64,000 nt of DNA from CBDBCU01 sp965242615 (lineage in GTDB: Bacteria > Chloroflexota > Dehalococcoidia > Lucifugimonadales > UBA3495). Shown one piece after another: positions 33,875-43,757 of this stretch. The position numbers were made by a program, and so were the translations under genes. The stretch is from NCBI GenBank assembly GCA_965242615.1, contig CBDESR010000005.1, positions 1,550,001-1,614,000 of the forward strand. Reading direction: 5' to 3'. The stretch's first letter is position 1. The number at the start of each line of letters is the position of its first letter. The notes under the pieces are model-generated. The model was not told the origin of the DNA and did no database searches. It saw only the letters and a program-made list of their open reading frames with translations.

Positions 33875-35275
33875 TTAAGCGTACTGGTAATCCCGCAACG
33901 AGACAATCAGTTGCAGAAGCTCCGAAACCCGCTGCGTCGCCGCCGCCTGATCCGCCGCATCCCCCCAAGTCAGCCGCCCGCCCGGGCCGGCGTGTTCCAG
34001 CAACTCCGCCCGCGTCTCCTCATTCACCTCCAGCGGCCCCATCAAATCCAGGCAGGTATCCACAAACTCCTCCGGACTCGCATCCCCCTGCGCCTGCAAC
34101 CGCCCGATAATGCTCTGCACCCCCGGCCGCGACACATCCCCCACCATATCCGCGGTAAAGTTAATCCGCCGCATCAGCGACCCGCTGTTAATCCATTCCG
34201 CCCCGGTATGCCAACCCTCCACGCTCGGCGGATTCAGCAAATCCTGCCCCATATAGTTCGGCTGCCGGGACAAATCCCCAATCCCCGGCCCCGGAAAGTC
34301 CGACCCGCCGACCAGTTTCAGCGTCCCCACCACCACCTCCGCCGGACTCTTCAGCTTCGCAAAGCGGGCCTTCTTGAAAAACTCCGAATTGAACAGCGCT
34401 CGCAGCGTCGCCCGGATGTCATACCCGGACTCGACAAAGGCATCCGCCAAAGCGTCAATCGCATCCTCATCCACCGGCGGCGTCACCGCCCACGCCGGCA
34501 CCTGCGCCTCATCCGCCACAAAGAAATTGTAGAGATGCCGGGCGATAAAGTTAGCCGTCGCCGGATGCTGGCAAATGATGTCGATCACATCATCCCCGTC
34601 AAAATTCCCGGTCTCCCCCAGGAAAGTCTTTTCCCCGTTATCGTGATCCTCCGGCCGATAGACAAACCGCCAATCGTGCCGCCCCAGCGGCCCCCGCGGC
34701 AGCTTCGGCTCAATCGTCCACCCGGTAAACGCCCGCGAACACTCCCGCACATCCACCTCCGTATAGTTCCCCACCCCCATACTGAACAACTCCAGCAGCT
34801 CCCGCCCCCAATTCTCGTTGACCGCGGCCGCGTGGTTCTCGTTGTTGTCCAGCCAGTAAATCATCGCCGGATTCTTGGCCACCGCCAGCAGCAACTCCTT
34901 ATAGTTGCCCATCCCCCGCTCCCGGAACAGGGTAATCATCGTCTGGATCTCGTCGTAGTGATCCACCTTCGAGACCCCCGTCGCGAACAGATGATGCCAG
35001 AACAGCGCCATCTTCTCCTCCAGCGGCCGCCGCGTGTTCACCATAAACCACAGCCACTCCGCCGCCCCCATCCCCGGCAGCGTCCCCGGCCGCCAAGTCC
35101 ACGGCTGATACCGCATCATCTCAAAGCGGTCCAGCGCCGCCTCCTCGGGATTCAGCAGCTCCTCCACCGTCGCTTCATACCCCTTGGCCGCCCGCAACTC
35201 CAACTCCTCCCGGGTCGCCCCAAAGCCCGCCCGACGCATCAAATGCGCCATCAACGCAATATCCTGACTCGCCAT
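33875..35275 (-). CDS. DUF1800 domain-containing protein
   Basis: 466 residues with LMRRAGFGATREELE near the start, a repeated helical core, GVGNYTEVDVRECSRAFTGW and HDWRFVYRPEDHDNGEKTFL typical of DUF1800. It is transcribed before the DUF1501 gene, the common genomic pairing. Proteins of this pair are found in planctomycetes, Chloroflexota and others; their job is unknown. Confidence 0.92.
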   Translation of the reverse strand: MASQDIALMAHLMRRAGFGATREELELRAAKGYEATVEELLNPEEAALDRFEMMRYQPWTWRPGTLPGMGAAEWLWFMVNTRRPLEEKMALFWHHLFATGVSKVDHYDEIQTMITLFRERGMGNYKELLLAVAKNPAMIYWLDNNENHAAAVNENWGRELLELFSMGVGNYTEVDVRECSRAFTGWTIEPKLPRGPLGRHDWRFVYRPEDHDNGEKTFLGETGNFDGDDVIDIICQHPATANFIARHLYNFFVADEAQVPAWAVTPPVDEDAIDALADAFVESGYDIRATLRALFNSEFFKKARFAKLKSPAEVVVGTLKLVGGSDFPGPGIGDLSRQPNYMGQDLLNPPSVEGWHTGAEWINSGSLMRRINFTADMVGDVSRPGVQSIIGRLQAQGDASPEEFVDTCLDLMGPLEVNEETRAELLEHAGPGGRLTWGDAADQAAATQRVSELLQLIVSLRDYQYA

Positions 35276-35476
35276 TGCCCTACCTCCTCAAATGCCAGAT
35301 ACGATTCCCAGACTCAAACGACCGGTTACGGTTCCCCGACTCAAACGCCCAATCCGGTTCTCCCGAAATCTGACGCTTTCCGGTGTCCGGAAATCCAACG
35401 GTTTCCAATTGCACCGCATTATCCAACACCGGCCAACCCCTTGTCAAACGCCTTGAATGGGGATTCAGACGGACGG

Positions 35477-35836
35477 CTAGAACGGCCGGGCAATCTGCTC
35501 CGCCGCAACCAGTTCCTTGTGTCCCGGGTCCACCACCAGGTTAAAAAGTTCCAGCGTAGTCGCCCCCATCAGGTACTGCTCCTCCGGCCCGAACACCACC
35601 GGACAAACCCATTCCTTGTCCCGATAGACAATGCGCGCTTTCCCCACCTCCCAAACCTGGTAGCTGTTATCGGCCACCGCCACCCGCTGCCGGTCATACG
35701 GCTGAATATGCAGCCCTTCCAGCAGCGACGCCGGCAATATGGAATGAGTCGAGCCGGTATCAACCAACGCCAATACCTGCTCCACGTCCCCGCCCTCCGG
35801 ATGCCCCACGCTCATATACACATTAAAAGTTCCCAA
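35477..35836 (-). CDS. Retropepsin-like clan AA aspartic protease, paralogue 3
   Basis: 119 residues with a TTG start at 35836 (GGGAGG 5 bp upstream), giving LGTFNVYMSVGHPEGGDVEQ. Catalytic LVDTGSTHSILP and YLMGATTLELF. The first 30 residues are nearly identical to those of paralogue 4, which is divergently transcribed 137 bp away, so the two arose by a recent inverted duplication. Confidence 0.88.
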   Translation of the reverse strand: MGTFNVYMSVGHPEGGDVEQVLALVDTGSTHSILPASLLEGLHIQPYDRQRVAVADNSYQVWEVGKARIVYRDKEWVCPVVFGPEEQYLMGATTLELFNLVVDPGHKELVAAEQIARPF

Positions 35837-35973
35837 TACGCCCTCCCCGATGAGCAAATTATACTGGCAAACTATACTGTCAGCGGCCGGTGATGTCAAT
35901 CCGGCCGCCGGTTGACGCCAGGGCTTCAGTAGTGCTATCATCCCGTCAGCAAAAACGCCCCAGGAGCCTAACC

Positions 35974-36333
35974 GTGGGAACCTTCAATGTCTATATCGGC
36001 GTCGGCCATCCCGAAGGTGGGGATGTCGAGCAAGTGTTGGCATTGGTTGACACCGGCGCCACCCATTCTATGCTGCCGGCTTCCCTGCTGGAATGGCTGG
36101 GCATCCGTCCCGCCGTCCAACGCCCGGTGTGGCTGGCTGACGACCGCAGCGTCCTGCACAACATCGGGCAGGGGCGTTTTTCCTATCGCGGCGAGGAATG
36201 GACTTGCCCCGTCGTATTCGGCCCCGAGGACCAATACCTGTTGGGCGCCACCACCCTCGAAGCCTTTGCCCTGGTGGTTGACCCCGGCGGCAAAGAACTC
36301 ATTCCCGCCCGCTACATCGCCCGCCCCTTCTAG
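35974..36333 (+). CDS. Retropepsin-like clan AA aspartic protease, paralogue 4
   Basis: 119 residues from the GTG at 35974, behind AGGAG. Starts VGTFNVYIGVGHPEGGDVEQ; catalytic LVDTGATHSMLP; ends with YLLGATTLEAFALVVDPG and KELIPARYIARPF. Divergent from paralogue 3 across a shared 137-bp promoter region. Not an aspartic protease of phage or retroelement context: no integrase, reverse transcriptase or capsid gene is close. Confidence 0.88.
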   Translation: MGTFNVYIGVGHPEGGDVEQVLALVDTGATHSMLPASLLEWLGIRPAVQRPVWLADDRSVLHNIGQGRFSYRGEEWTCPVVFGPEDQYLLGATTLEAFALVVDPGGKELIPARYIARPF

Positions 36334-36442
36334 GCAAAGCATCCAGACATCAGGCACAGCAAGCCGGGTTATCGCCTATCGCAACCGTCATCCCCTCCAA
36401 AAGCGCGCATCCCAAGCCCCGGCCCACTCCCCCGCTAACCCC

Positions 36443-37471
36443 CTAAACTACTACCCCACTCCCCCCATACAAATGACACGCCACCCAATGCCCCGGCTCC
36501 GCCTCCCCCAGCGCCGGCGCCGTCCCCGCGCACACCTCCATCGCCTCCGGACACCGCGCATAAAACCGACACCCCGCCGGCGGCTCCAGCGGACTCGGCA
36601 CCTCCCCGGTCAGCACAATCTCCTCCCGCCGCGCCCCCGGCCGCGCTGGCAGCGCCGCCGACAACAGCGCCCGCGTATAAGGATGCAGCGGATTCGTGAA
36701 CACCGCCCGCGTACTTGCCCGCTCCGCCAACTGCCCCAAATACATCACCCCCACCGCATCGCTCAAAAACCGCACCGTCCCCAAATCATGCGCTATCAGC
36801 AAATAACTCAGCCCCAACTCCCGTTGCAGCCCCTTCAGCAAATTGATAATCTGCGCCCGAATCGACGCATCCAACGCCGAAACCGGCTCATCCAAAATCA
36901 TCAACCGCGGCGCCGCCGCCAACGCCCGCGCAATCGCAATCCGCTGCCGCTGCCCCCCGCTGAACTCATGCGGATAATTCCCCGCGCTCGCCGCGCTCAA
37001 CCCCACCTGCTCCAACACCTCCGCCACCCGTGCTGCCGCTTGCCCCTTATCCATATCCCTTGTAACCGCCAGCGGATCCCCCACAATCTCCCCTACCCGC
37101 ATCCGCGGCGACAACGAACTGAACGGATCCTGAAACACCGCCCCCACTGCTCCCCGATAGGCCTTCAACTCCCCGCCGCGCAGTTCCCCCACCGACCGCC
37201 CCTCAAACCGTATCTCCCCCCCGGTCAGCGGCTCCAACAGCAAAATCAACTTCGCCAAAGTGGACTTCCCGCAGCCCGACTCTCCCACCAACCCGAAAGT
37301 CTCCCCCGCCGGCAGCTCAAAGGAAACATCATCCACCGCCTTAACCCAGCCCACCGGCCGCCGCAGCAAAACCCCCTTATTCACCGGAAAATACTTCCGC
37401 GCCCCCCGCACCGCCAACAGCGGCTTCGGCCCGGCCGCCGTGTCAACCCTCGAACCCTCAACCCTCATCAT
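36443..37471 (-). CDS. oppF: Oligopeptide ABC transporter ATP-binding protein (OppF-like)
   Basis: 342 residues from the ATG at 37471, which overlaps the upstream OppD stop as ATGA. Walker A GESGCGKST, signature FSGGQRQRIAIARAL, Walker B LMILDEPVSALD, and the OppF-type C-terminal tail with CRFYARCPEAMEVC, which in this family holds an Fe-S or zinc site. Energises peptide or nickel uptake through a permease pair not encoded nearby. Confidence 0.92.
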   Translation of the reverse strand: MMRVEGSRVDTAAGPKPLLAVRGARKYFPVNKGVLLRRPVGWVKAVDDVSFELPAGETFGLVGESGCGKSTLAKLILLLEPLTGGEIRFEGRSVGELRGGELKAYRGAVGAVFQDPFSSLSPRMRVGEIVGDPLAVTRDMDKGQAAARVAEVLEQVGLSAASAGNYPHEFSGGQRQRIAIARALAAAPRLMILDEPVSALDASIRAQIINLLKGLQRELGLSYLLIAHDLGTVRFLSDAVGVMYLGQLAERASTRAVFTNPLHPYTRALLSAALPARPGARREEIVLTGEVPSPLEPPAGCRFYARCPEAMEVCAGTAPALGEAEPGHWVACHLYGGSGVVV

Positions 37472-38508
37472 ACCCCCACCTCCCCATACAGCCAGCACGC
37501 CGCCGTATGCCCGCCCCCGGTGTCCACCACCGGCGGATACTCCTCCCGGCAAATATCCATCGCCCGCTCGCACCGCGGCGCAAACGGACACCCCGCCGGC
37601 AAATCATACAACGACGGCGGCTGCCCCGGAATCGTTGTCAGCCACTCCACCTCCCCATCCGGATCCGGCAGCGACCCAATCAAAGCCTGTGCATACGGAT
37701 GCTTCGGCGACCGAAACAACTCCTCCGTCGCCGCCAACTCCACAATCTTTCCCGCATACATCACCGCCACCCGATCGCAAACCCGCGCCACAATCCCGAA
37801 ATCATGCGTCACGAAAATCATCCCGAACCCATGTTCCTGCTGCAAATCCTTCAACAACCGCAGATACTGCGCCTGAATCGTAACATCCAGCGAAGTCGTC
37901 GGCTCATCCGCAATCAGCACCCCCGGCTCCGACGCCAGCGCAATCGCCCCCACAATCCGCTGCCGCATCCCTCCGCTCATCTGATGCGGATAATCCCCCG
38001 CCCGCGCTTCCGGCGCCGGTATCCTTACCCACCGCAGCAACCGCTGCACCCGCTCCCGCAGCCCATCCCCCGCCAACCCCAAATGATAATGCGCCCCCTC
38101 CCCCACCTGCTTCCCCACATTAAACACCGGATTCAGCGAAGTCATCGGATCTTGCAGCACCATCGCCACCTCCCGACCCCGCACCTGCTCCATCTCCCGC
38201 CGCGACAATCCCAGCAAATCCCGTCCCCCCAGCCACACCTCCCCGCCCACAATCTGACCCGCCGGCTCCGGCACCAACCGCAGCAGCGACAAACAAGTAA
38301 TGCTCTTTCCCGACCCAGACTCCCCCACCAATCCCAAAGTCTCCCCCGGCTCCAGCGTAAAACTCACCCCATCCACCGCCTTAACCACCCCCCGCCGCGT
38401 ATAAAAAAAGGTCCGCAGCTCCCGCACCTCCAACCGCCCGCCCGTACCGGCGTCAGTAACGCCCGCCAAACCGGCAACCACATCATCCGTTCCCGTCAAA
38501 GCAAACAT
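37468..38508 (-). CDS. oppD: Oligopeptide ABC transporter ATP-binding protein (OppD-like)
   Basis: 346 residues from the ATG at 38508 (GGGGG two bases upstream); a longer frame to 38568 is possible. Walker A GESGSGKS, Walker B VLIADEPTTSLD, signature MSGGMRQRIVGAIAL, and the Cys-rich tail CPFAPRCERAMDIC. Acts with OppF. No substrate-binding protein or permease is in the neighbourhood, so the complex draws its membrane subunits from elsewhere, or the operon has been split. Confidence 0.92.
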   Translation of the reverse strand: MFALTGTDDVVAGLAGVTDAGTGGRLEVRELRTFFYTRRGVVKAVDGVSFTLEPGETLGLVGESGSGKSITCLSLLRLVPEPAGQIVGGEVWLGGRDLLGLSRREMEQVRGREVAMVLQDPMTSLNPVFNVGKQVGEGAHYHLGLAGDGLRERVQRLLRWVRIPAPEARAGDYPHQMSGGMRQRIVGAIALASEPGVLIADEPTTSLDVTIQAQYLRLLKDLQQEHGFGMIFVTHDFGIVARVCDRVAVMYAGKIVELAATEELFRSPKHPYAQALIGSLPDPDGEVEWLTTIPGQPPSLYDLPAGCPFAPRCERAMDICREEYPPVVDTGGGHTAACWLYGEVGV

Positions 38509-38708
38509 AACCCCCGTAAAATAGGCATCGGGCCGAATTTTGTCAAGAGCGGCCACTCCGTCATCCAAGATCTTGCAGCGGAAAATTAAAAGACCCGTTA
38601 CCCTAGGGTCGGATAACCCTTGACGCTGCCGGGTTCCGGTAGTAGTCTAGCAGGCAATGGTGCCGCCGCCATAAAATGATACCCTAGCCGGCCGGGCGTA
38701 CTGCTGCC

Positions 38709-39425
38709 TTGTTTTGCTTCGTCATTCCTACCTATAACGAAGCGGCGAACATAAAGCCGCTGTTGGCGCGGCTGACTGCCTTGTACCCGGAAACCGCAGC
38801 CGCCTTTCTGATTGTTGATGACAACAGCCCGGACGGGACGGGACGGCTAACCCGGGAATTTGCCGAAACCGATAACCGGGTGCATCTGCTGGAAGGCCGC
38901 AAAGAGGGTTTGGGCCGGGCTTATGTGCGGGGGCTGGTTTATGCCTTGGAGCAGCTTGACGCCGAAGTTGTGGTGTGTATGGATGGGGATTTCCAGCACG
39001 ACCCGGCCGATGCGCGGCGGATGCTGAATCGTCTCGATGGCGGTATCGACCTGGTTATCGGCAGCCGTTATGCCGCCGGCGCCGACATAGCGTCCGATTG
39101 GCAAGGTATCAGATACCGTATGTCCCGTTGGGGGAATCTTTTGGCCCGGCGGCTGGCCGGGATTAAGGATATACAGGATTGCACCATCGCGTATCGGGCA
39201 ATACGAGCGGACGCTTTGCGGCGGGCCGGCATCGGCAGTCTGACGGTGCGGGGCTACGCCTTCCAGATAGTATTACTGCATCGCCTACTGAGGGCCGGCG
39301 CAGTGGCGGTCGAGGAACCGATTACTTTCCAGTCCCGGGAGCGGGGGCAAACTAAACTCGGCCTGCGGGATTTGCTGGAATTCTGCTATTGGGCGTTGCG
39401 GCTGCGCTTTGGCTATTGCCGATAG
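38709..39425 (+). CDS. Polyprenol monophosphomannose synthase-like glycosyltransferase (GT2)
   Basis: 238 residues starting at a TTG. FVIPTYNEAANI, IVDDNSPDGTG and VVCMDGDFQHDP are the DPM1-like motifs; the D-x-D is in MDGDFQ. It lacks a C-terminal membrane domain, as in the single-domain dolichol/polyprenol-phosphate mannose synthases. It makes lipid-linked sugar donors for envelope glycosylation. No Shine-Dalgarno is clear. Confidence 0.87.
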   Translation: MFCFVIPTYNEAANIKPLLARLTALYPETAAAFLIVDDNSPDGTGRLTREFAETDNRVHLLEGRKEGLGRAYVRGLVYALEQLDAEVVVCMDGDFQHDPADARRMLNRLDGGIDLVIGSRYAAGADIASDWQGIRYRMSRWGNLLARRLAGIKDIQDCTIAYRAIRADALRRAGIGSLTVRGYAFQIVLLHRLLRAGAVAVEEPITFQSRERGQTKLGLRDLLEFCYWALRLRFGYCR

Positions 39426-39464
39426 CCGCCTTGCCCCAATCTAACAGCGTTCCCTTACCCCGGA

Positions 39465-39983
39465 TTAGGAAGTCCCCCACGGCCGGACGCCGGCCCCGGT
39501 GATTACGCCTAGTACCCGATAAACTGACTGAAATTTACGGCGTTCCCATAGCTCCGTTTGAGCCGAAATCAACCCTTGATGCAAAAGCAGAACCGCCGCC
39601 AGCACCATTGCCAATAAGAGGCCAGCGAAAGGCGTCAAGTTGCCATCGACCAATTCGCCGGTGCCAAAGACCAAGGCAATACCGGCCGCCAGCATCATCG
39701 CAACCGCAAAGGGCGTCCGCATTCTGCGGACATACTTGCTGATGACGAGGATGGCGAAACCCAGCATTGCCAACGGCGCGCCGACCAACACGGCGGCTTG
39801 GACGGAGTTGACGCTGTTAAAGTATTGCCACTGCGGGGAGACCGCCAGCGCAATCAATTCTGCGCCACTGTAAGCCCCGGACGGCCCGTCCAGCTTCAGC
39901 CAGGGCAGAAAGTAAGCGCCGATGACGCCCAGCGCCGCCGCAAAGAACAGCAGGCGCATCGCCAAGGTAAGGTAGTGGCTCAC
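39465..39983 (-). CDS. Four-helix membrane protein of unknown function
   Basis: 172 residues from a GTG at 39983. Four hydrophobic segments: about 8-28, 63-82, 92-108 and 115-136. The GTG overlaps the stop codon of the upstream gene by one base (TAGTG). No family recognised. Confidence 0.7.
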   Translation of the reverse strand: MSHYLTLAMRLLFFAAALGVIGAYFLPWLKLDGPSGAYSGAELIALAVSPQWQYFNSVNSVQAAVLVGAPLAMLGFAILVISKYVRRMRTPFAVAMMLAAGIALVFGTGELVDGNLTPFAGLLLAMVLAAVLLLHQGLISAQTELWERRKFQSVYRVLGVITGAGVRPWGTS

Positions 39984-40645
39984 TACTGCGCCTCAAAGGG
40001 GGACCTGATAGTTGCCCGGAGGTTTTCCGAGGCAATATCAAACTCAGCAAGTTCGTTGTTCAGGGAACTGATTTCCGCCGGCAGGGCGTCAATAGAGCCG
40101 CCGGCAAAAGAGAACCCGGAATCCAGCTCCAGCCTTTGCAAGTCAATATCAATGTCGTTCAACTCCCGCATCATGGCAGCGGCATCGTCACGAATAATGT
40201 GGGCGTTTTGTTGCCATTCTTGATAAGTGGCGAAAATAGCGTCGTCCTGGGCTTGCCGCAAGGCTTTGCGCTCCGGGTCATTATATCGGGCGTTCAAGGC
40301 GCGCTTGGCGGCAAAGTAGTCGTCGGCCTGCTGTTCGGCAAAGGCAATCGCCGAGTCAAGTTTAGTAAAGGCGGATTGCGCTGCGGCGTAACGCGGTTGC
40401 CACAAGCTCAGTAGGGTATTGATGTCAGTTACTTCGGCGACATTGGTTTGCGCGGCGAACCGGTCGGGATCCTCCAAAGCTTGCTGGGACGCGGCAATCT
40501 GGTGCCGCACCATCGACACACTTTCTTCGAATTGGGCCGCCTCCGCCGTGTTAACTTTGCCATAGGCAATCCAGCCAATGCCGGCCACCACTGCTACCAC
40601 CGCCGCGATGGAAACCCATTTCAAGAGCCCCGCCAAGAAACGCAT
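39983..40645 (-). CDS. Membrane-anchored coiled-coil protein of unknown function
   Basis: 220 residues with an N-terminal anchor (about 8-27) and a long, Ala/Gln/Asp-rich helical outer domain. Cotranslated with the gene at 39465. Possibly a periplasmic or surface coiled coil; no family recognised. Confidence 0.7.
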   Translation of the reverse strand: MRFLAGLLKWVSIAAVVAVVAGIGWIAYGKVNTAEAAQFEESVSMVRHQIAASQQALEDPDRFAAQTNVAEVTDINTLLSLWQPRYAAAQSAFTKLDSAIAFAEQQADDYFAAKRALNARYNDPERKALRQAQDDAIFATYQEWQQNAHIIRDDAAAMMRELNDIDIDLQRLELDSGFSFAGGSIDALPAEISSLNNELAEFDIASENLRATIRSPFEAQ

Positions 40646-40828
40646 TATTCCTCCTTAACCGTCAGTGCCAGACCGCTCCGGCCGATTGAGAGCAAGTTAC
40701 GGCATTTTAACCAAGCGCTTTATTGCTGTCAACTTTTGAATCAACCCGCCCTTGCCCTCACGCCCCCATTCCCTTAAACTAATGCCCACTCATCAGCAAA
40801 ACCGCACCTGCCCAGGGAGGATTAGGCT

Positions 40829-43735
40829 ATGGCTACCGCTGCCGCCCAGCGCATTCAAGGCCGGGAACGGGCCGAATTGGCCGCCGCCCTGGAAAAACGG
40901 GTTTCCGGCGAAGTCCGCTTCGACCCCTTTTCCCGCGTCCTTTACAGCACCGACGCCAGCATCTACCAGATGGAGCCGGTCGGCGTGGTCATCCCCCGCA
41001 CCGTCGAGGATGTGCTGGCGGTAATGGAAATCGCCCGCGATAACCAGGTGCCGGTGCTGCCCCGGGCCGGCGGCACTGGACTTGCCGGCCAGTCGGTCAA
41101 CCACGCTATCGTGCTGGATTTCAGCAAGTACCTGAACCAGGTTGTCGAACTTAACCAAGAGGAGCAATGGGTTCGGGTGCAGCCGGGCATTGTGCTGGAT
41201 TCCCTGAACCGCTACTTAATGCCCCACGGCTTGCAATACGCTCCCGACCCCACCACTGCCAACCGGGCCTGTGTCGGCGGCGGCATCGGCAACAACACCT
41301 GCGGTGCCCACTCCGTCATCTACGGCAAAACCCTCGACCACATCAAAGAGGTCGATGTCGTCTTGTCCGACGCCGCCCAAGCCCGTTTTCGCTCCCTCGA
41401 ACCCCACGAACTGGAAAGCAAGCTCAAGGGCGACGGGCTGGAATCCGACATTTACCGCGGCGTCCTGCAAATCGCCCGGGAGAACCTGGCGGAAATTGAA
41501 GCCCGCTACCCCAAAATTATGCGCCGGGTCAGCGGCTACAATCTCGACTCTTTCCTCGGCGAGGAACCGGTCAACCTGACCAAAATGGTAGTCGGTTCCG
41601 AGGGAACTCTCTGCGTTGTTACTGAGACCAAGGTCAACTTGGTGCCGCGCCCAACTATGACCTCCCTCTCCGTCCTCCACTTCCGGGACATTTTCGCGGC
41701 CAGCGAAGCCACTAAAGAAGTGCTGAAACACGGCCCCTCCTCGGTGGAAGTCCTCGACGATATGGTACTGACCCGCTCCCGGGAATCGATGGGCCAGTCC
41801 CGCAACCTGGCTTTTGTCCAGGGCGACCCGGGCGCAATGCTGCTGGTCGAGTTCTACGGGGAATCCGAGCGGGAACTGACCGCCAAAATGAACCGCCTTA
41901 AAGAGGATATGGAACGGCAGCGCTTGAGCTATGCCTGTGTCAACCTGCTGTCCAAAGCCGACCAGGATATGGTCTGGAATGTCCGCAAAGGCGGCCTCGG
42001 CTTGCTGATGAGCATTCACGGCGACGCCAAGCCCATTCCCTTCGTCGAAGACCCCGCCGTTGACCCGGAAAACCTGGGCGAGTTCGTCCGCCGCTTTGAT
42101 GAAATCGTCCGCGCCCACGACACCCAAGCCGGCTACTACGGCCACGCCAGCGTCGGCTGCCTCCACATCCGCCCCCTGGTCAGCCTCAAAAGCGACGCCG
42201 GCATTGACAAGATGCTGTCCATCGGTGAGGAAGTCAGCGACCTGGTTAAGGAATTCGGCGGCTCGATGAGCGGCGAACACGGCGATGGCATCGTCCGCGG
42301 CGTCTGGACGGAAAAGATGTTTGGCCCGGAAATCTATCAAGCCTTCCGGGACTTGAAAACCGCCTTTGACCCCCAAGGCATTATGAACCCCGGCAAAATC
42401 ATCGATTGTCCCCCGATGCGGGAAAACCTGCGCTACGGCGGCGACTACCAAGCCGCTTCCCTGCCGACCCGCTTGGATTTTTCCCTCGATACCAACTACG
42501 CCGGGGCTGTCGAAATGTGCAACGGAATGGGCGCGTGCCGCAAGCTCACCGGCACCATGTGTCCCTCCTTTATGGCAACTCGGGACGAGGAACACTCCAC
42601 CCGGGGCCGGGCCAACCTGCTCCGCGCTGCCCTCTCCGGCCGCCTGCCGGAAGGCACCATCAGCGACCGCCGCCTCTATGCCGCCATGGACTTGTGCCTC
42701 GAGTGCAAAGCCTGTAAATCCGAATGCGAGTCCGGCGTCGACTTGGCGAAGCTCAAGTACGAGTTTCTCAGCAACTACTACCGTACCCACAAAATGCCCC
42801 TGCGTACCAAACTCTTTGCCCGCATTGACCGCATCAACCGCTTGGGCAGCCGCTTGGCCCCCCTGTCCAACTGGGGCGCGGGCAGTTTCCTCGGCCGCTG
42901 GGTTTCCACTGCATTGTTGGGCGTCCATCCCGACCGCCGGCTTCCCTACTTTGCCGGCCAGACTTTGCCGCAGTGGTTCAACTCCCGCCAACCGTCCCCC
43001 GCCAACCGCCCGGTCAAAGGCACCGTGGCCCTGCTCAACGACACCTTTATGAACTACAACTACCCGGAAATCGGCATCGCCGCCGTAGAACTGATCGAGG
43101 CCGCCGGCTACCGGGTCCAGTTGGCTAACGCTCGCTGCTGCGGCCGTCCGATGATTTCCAAAGGTCTTTTAGAGGACGCCGCCGCTTATGCCCGCCACAA
43201 TGTGGATTTGCTCCACGCCTTTGCCGACCAGGGCATCCCCATCATCGGCTGCGAACCCAGTTGCCTGCTGACTTTGCGCGACGAATACCCCGAATTCTGC
43301 CGGGATGACCGGGCCCGCCAGGTAGCCGAACACAGCTACCTGATTGACGAATTCCTGGCAATGCTCCACGAAAAGGGAGAGTTGGAGCTGGACTTTTCCG
43401 ACTTGCCCAAGAAAGTTCTCTTTCACGGTCACTGCCATCAGAAATCCCTGGTCGGTACCGCGCCATCCTTGACCGCCCTACGCCTGCCGCCGGGCTACGA
43501 AGTCGAGTTGATTAACTCCGGCTGCTGCGGTATGGCTGGCTCCTTCGGCTACGAAAAAGAACACTACGCCGTGTCAATGACCATTGGCGAACAAACCCTG
43601 TTCCCGGCCATCCGCAGCAAAGGCCCGGAATGGGAAGTAGCGGTAATGGGCGTATCCTGCCGCCAGCAGGTCGAGCAGGGCGTCGGCCGCCCGGCCCGCC
43701 ACCTGGTACAAGTGCTGCGGGATGCGTTGGCGTAG
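40829..43735 (+). CDS. GlcD-GlcF type FAD/Fe-S dehydrogenase fusion (D-2-hydroxyacid oxidation)
   Basis: 968 residues. The N-terminal half is a PCMH-type FAD domain (PRAGGTGLAGQSVNHAIVLD; ACVGGGIGNNTCGAHSVIYG). The C-terminal half has two ferredoxin-like clusters (CRKLTGTMCPSFMATRDEEH; CLECKACKSECESG) and two CCG motifs (CCGRPMISKG; SGCCGMAGSFGYEKEHYAVS), which bind Fe-S or act in electron transfer. This fusion is the form of glycolate or D-lactate dehydrogenase common in actinobacteria and Chloroflexota; the substrate is not determined by sequence alone. Confidence 0.9.
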   Translation: MATAAAQRIQGRERAELAAALEKRVSGEVRFDPFSRVLYSTDASIYQMEPVGVVIPRTVEDVLAVMEIARDNQVPVLPRAGGTGLAGQSVNHAIVLDFSKYLNQVVELNQEEQWVRVQPGIVLDSLNRYLMPHGLQYAPDPTTANRACVGGGIGNNTCGAHSVIYGKTLDHIKEVDVVLSDAAQARFRSLEPHELESKLKGDGLESDIYRGVLQIARENLAEIEARYPKIMRRVSGYNLDSFLGEEPVNLTKMVVGSEGTLCVVTETKVNLVPRPTMTSLSVLHFRDIFAASEATKEVLKHGPSSVEVLDDMVLTRSRESMGQSRNLAFVQGDPGAMLLVEFYGESERELTAKMNRLKEDMERQRLSYACVNLLSKADQDMVWNVRKGGLGLLMSIHGDAKPIPFVEDPAVDPENLGEFVRRFDEIVRAHDTQAGYYGHASVGCLHIRPLVSLKSDAGIDKMLSIGEEVSDLVKEFGGSMSGEHGDGIVRGVWTEKMFGPEIYQAFRDLKTAFDPQGIMNPGKIIDCPPMRENLRYGGDYQAASLPTRLDFSLDTNYAGAVEMCNGMGACRKLTGTMCPSFMATRDEEHSTRGRANLLRAALSGRLPEGTISDRRLYAAMDLCLECKACKSECESGVDLAKLKYEFLSNYYRTHKMPLRTKLFARIDRINRLGSRLAPLSNWGAGSFLGRWVSTALLGVHPDRRLPYFAGQTLPQWFNSRQPSPANRPVKGTVALLNDTFMNYNYPEIGIAAVELIEAAGYRVQLANARCCGRPMISKGLLEDAAAYARHNVDLLHAFADQGIPIIGCEPSCLLTLRDEYPEFCRDDRARQVAEHSYLIDEFLAMLHEKGELELDFSDLPKKVLFHGHCHQKSLVGTAPSLTALRLPPGYEVELINSGCCGMAGSFGYEKEHYAVSMTIGEQTLFPAIRSKGPEWEVAVMGVSCRQQVEQGVGRPARHLVQVLRDALA

Positions 43736-43757
43736 CGGAATAAATCAGCCGGTAAGT

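Noticed and set aside
33911..35893. A 660-codon open frame opposite the DUF1800 gene
   Set aside because: Antisense shadow: the product is a Pro/Arg/His-rich low-complexity string, and the minus-strand frame encodes a clear DUF1800 protein.
35987..37876. A 629-codon frame overlapping the protease paralogue 4 and both Opp ATPases
   Set aside because: Out-of-frame or antisense to well-supported genes; composition is Arg/Pro-rich and it has no family features.
41216..42991. A 591-codon frame opposite the GlcD-GlcF fusion gene
   Set aside because: Antisense shadow; no domains, while the plus strand carries FAD and Fe-S motifs.
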